This document shows, piece after piece, positions 5,451-5,957 of a stretch of DNA of 5,957 nucleotides (positions are counted from its first letter, which is position 1; each line of letters starts with the position of its first letter). Origin of the DNA: Opitutaceae bacterium (lineage in GTDB: Bacteria > Verrucomicrobiota > Verrucomicrobiia > Opitutales > Opitutaceae). Location of the stretch: the NCBI GenBank assembly GCA_020847775.1, contig JADLBI010000216.1, forward strand, positions 1 through 5,957. The letters are read 5' to 3'. Below the pieces are notes generated by a model. The model saw only the letters and a list, made by a program, of their open reading frames with translations. It searched no databases and was not told the DNA's origin. A program made the translations under genes and the position numbers.

Positions 5451-5957
5451 TCAGAGTTTGTTCAGCGCCGCATCAAGCGTGGCCTTTATCCTTTTCTTCT
5501 CAATTTCTGGATCAATTTTCTGCAAATACTCGACTGCCGCGAGGTCGTCGCCACGTTTGCGGTTCTGGCGCGGCTCCAATGCCTCAATCAGAATCGCCTC
5601 AAGCGCTGGAATGAGTTTTGCGGCGACATGAGTGTTGGGCAGATCGCCGAGTTGTCCTGACTCAGCAACGGGCAAAAGGCCAAACCAGGAAAATCGGTCC
5701 CACCGCGCCGACATCCGATCAAGAGTGTGCTCGTAGAGCCGGCGGCCAAGGGGGCGGTCGGTTGTCCGGCCCACATAGATCACTTCGCGACCGTCATACA
5801 AAAGGTAAACTCCAAGCTGTTTGCAGAAATCCACTGGCGTGGCTCCAATCTGCTGCATCCCGAGCAGCTTTGGCGTGGCGGTCCACTCAACCGCATTCTT
5901 TTGCCAGAACATGCCGAAAGAGGAAACAATTTCATATTGTTCTTCTGAATCCTCCGA
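5451..5957 (-). CDS. GIY-YIG nuclease-fold protein, N-terminus beyond the right edge
   Basis: The last 168 residues are visible and end at TGA 5453-5451. The reading frame stays open to the window edge: 15 codons upstream of the first Met (5912) encode SEDSEEQYEIVSSFG, which reads as protein, so the true start is outside. The GIY-YIG motifs are GVYLLY (49-54 of the visible part) and IYVGRT (60-65), with a basic stretch RPLGRRLYEH (68-77) and a conserved Glu at about E120 in LIPALEAILIEALEP (115-129), followed by N132. RWDRFSWFG (85-93) marks a particular subgroup. The fold cuts or nicks DNA in UvrC, homing endonucleases and restriction enzymes; the job of this subgroup is unknown to me. The C-terminal tail (from about 148) is Lys/Glu-rich and helical. 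Base composition is visibly poorer in GC than its neighbours, especially at both ends, hinting at acquisition. Confidence 0.85.
   Translation of the reverse strand, partial: SEDSEEQYEIVSSFGMFWQKNAVEWTATPKLLGMQQIGATPVDFCKQLGVYLLYDGREVIYVGRTTDRPLGRRLYEHTLDRMSARWDRFSWFGLLPVAESGQLGDLPNTHVAAKLIPALEAILIEALEPRQNRKRGDDLAAVEYLQKIDPEIEKKRIKATLDAALNKL

Noticed and set aside
5199..5660. A 153-codon plus-strand frame spanning the rfaE2 leader
   Set aside because: It lies across the antisense of two recognisable minus-strand genes and their spacer, with no domain of its own.

Overview
The window is GC-rich, densely packed bacterial DNA. The gene content, and in places the wording of the proteins, suggests the Verrucomicrobiota (an Opitutaceae-like organism). 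That placement is inference from style and content; there is no rRNA or other phylogenetic marker here to settle it. No tRNA, rRNA, CRISPR array or insertion sequence is visible.

Layout. Left part, plus strand: the last 25 codons of a gene that may be a biotin carboxylase (1-78), a short spacer full of dyad symmetry (106-141), a ten-helix drug/metabolite-type permease (149-1045), and 34 bases later a cytoplasmic TIM-barrel protein resembling glycoside hydrolases (1080-2498). The latter is the least explained gene here. It converges on the opposite-strand block with only 18 bases between the stop codons, and a hairpin sits over its stop.

Right part, minus strand, read from high to low coordinates: a GIY-YIG nuclease-fold gene entering from the right edge (5957-5451, N-terminus outside the window), a 133-base spacer, then a tight four-gene run: stand-alone heptose-1-phosphate adenylyltransferase rfaE2/hldE-C (5317-4820), purN (4814-4242), an AraC-family regulator (4242-3439) and prmA (3389-2517). 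Gaps are 5 bases, a 1-base TGATG overlap, and 49 bases, so the first three are almost certainly one transcript and prmA probably is too.

How they work together: rfaE2 supplies nucleotide-activated heptose for envelope glycans, purN makes FGAR in de novo purine synthesis, and prmA methylates ribosomal protein L11. These are housekeeping functions with no shared pathway. The AraC regulator, of a type usually found next to sugar genes, is translationally coupled to purN, which is unusual. Its target could be the sugar-hydrolase-like gene and permease on the other strand, but nothing in the sequence proves this. I see no clear novel multi-gene defence or mobile system. The best leads are the unassigned glycosidase-like protein, the regulator inside a housekeeping operon, the dyad cluster at 106-141, the inverted repeat in the rfaE2 leader, and the compositionally distinct GIY-YIG gene.
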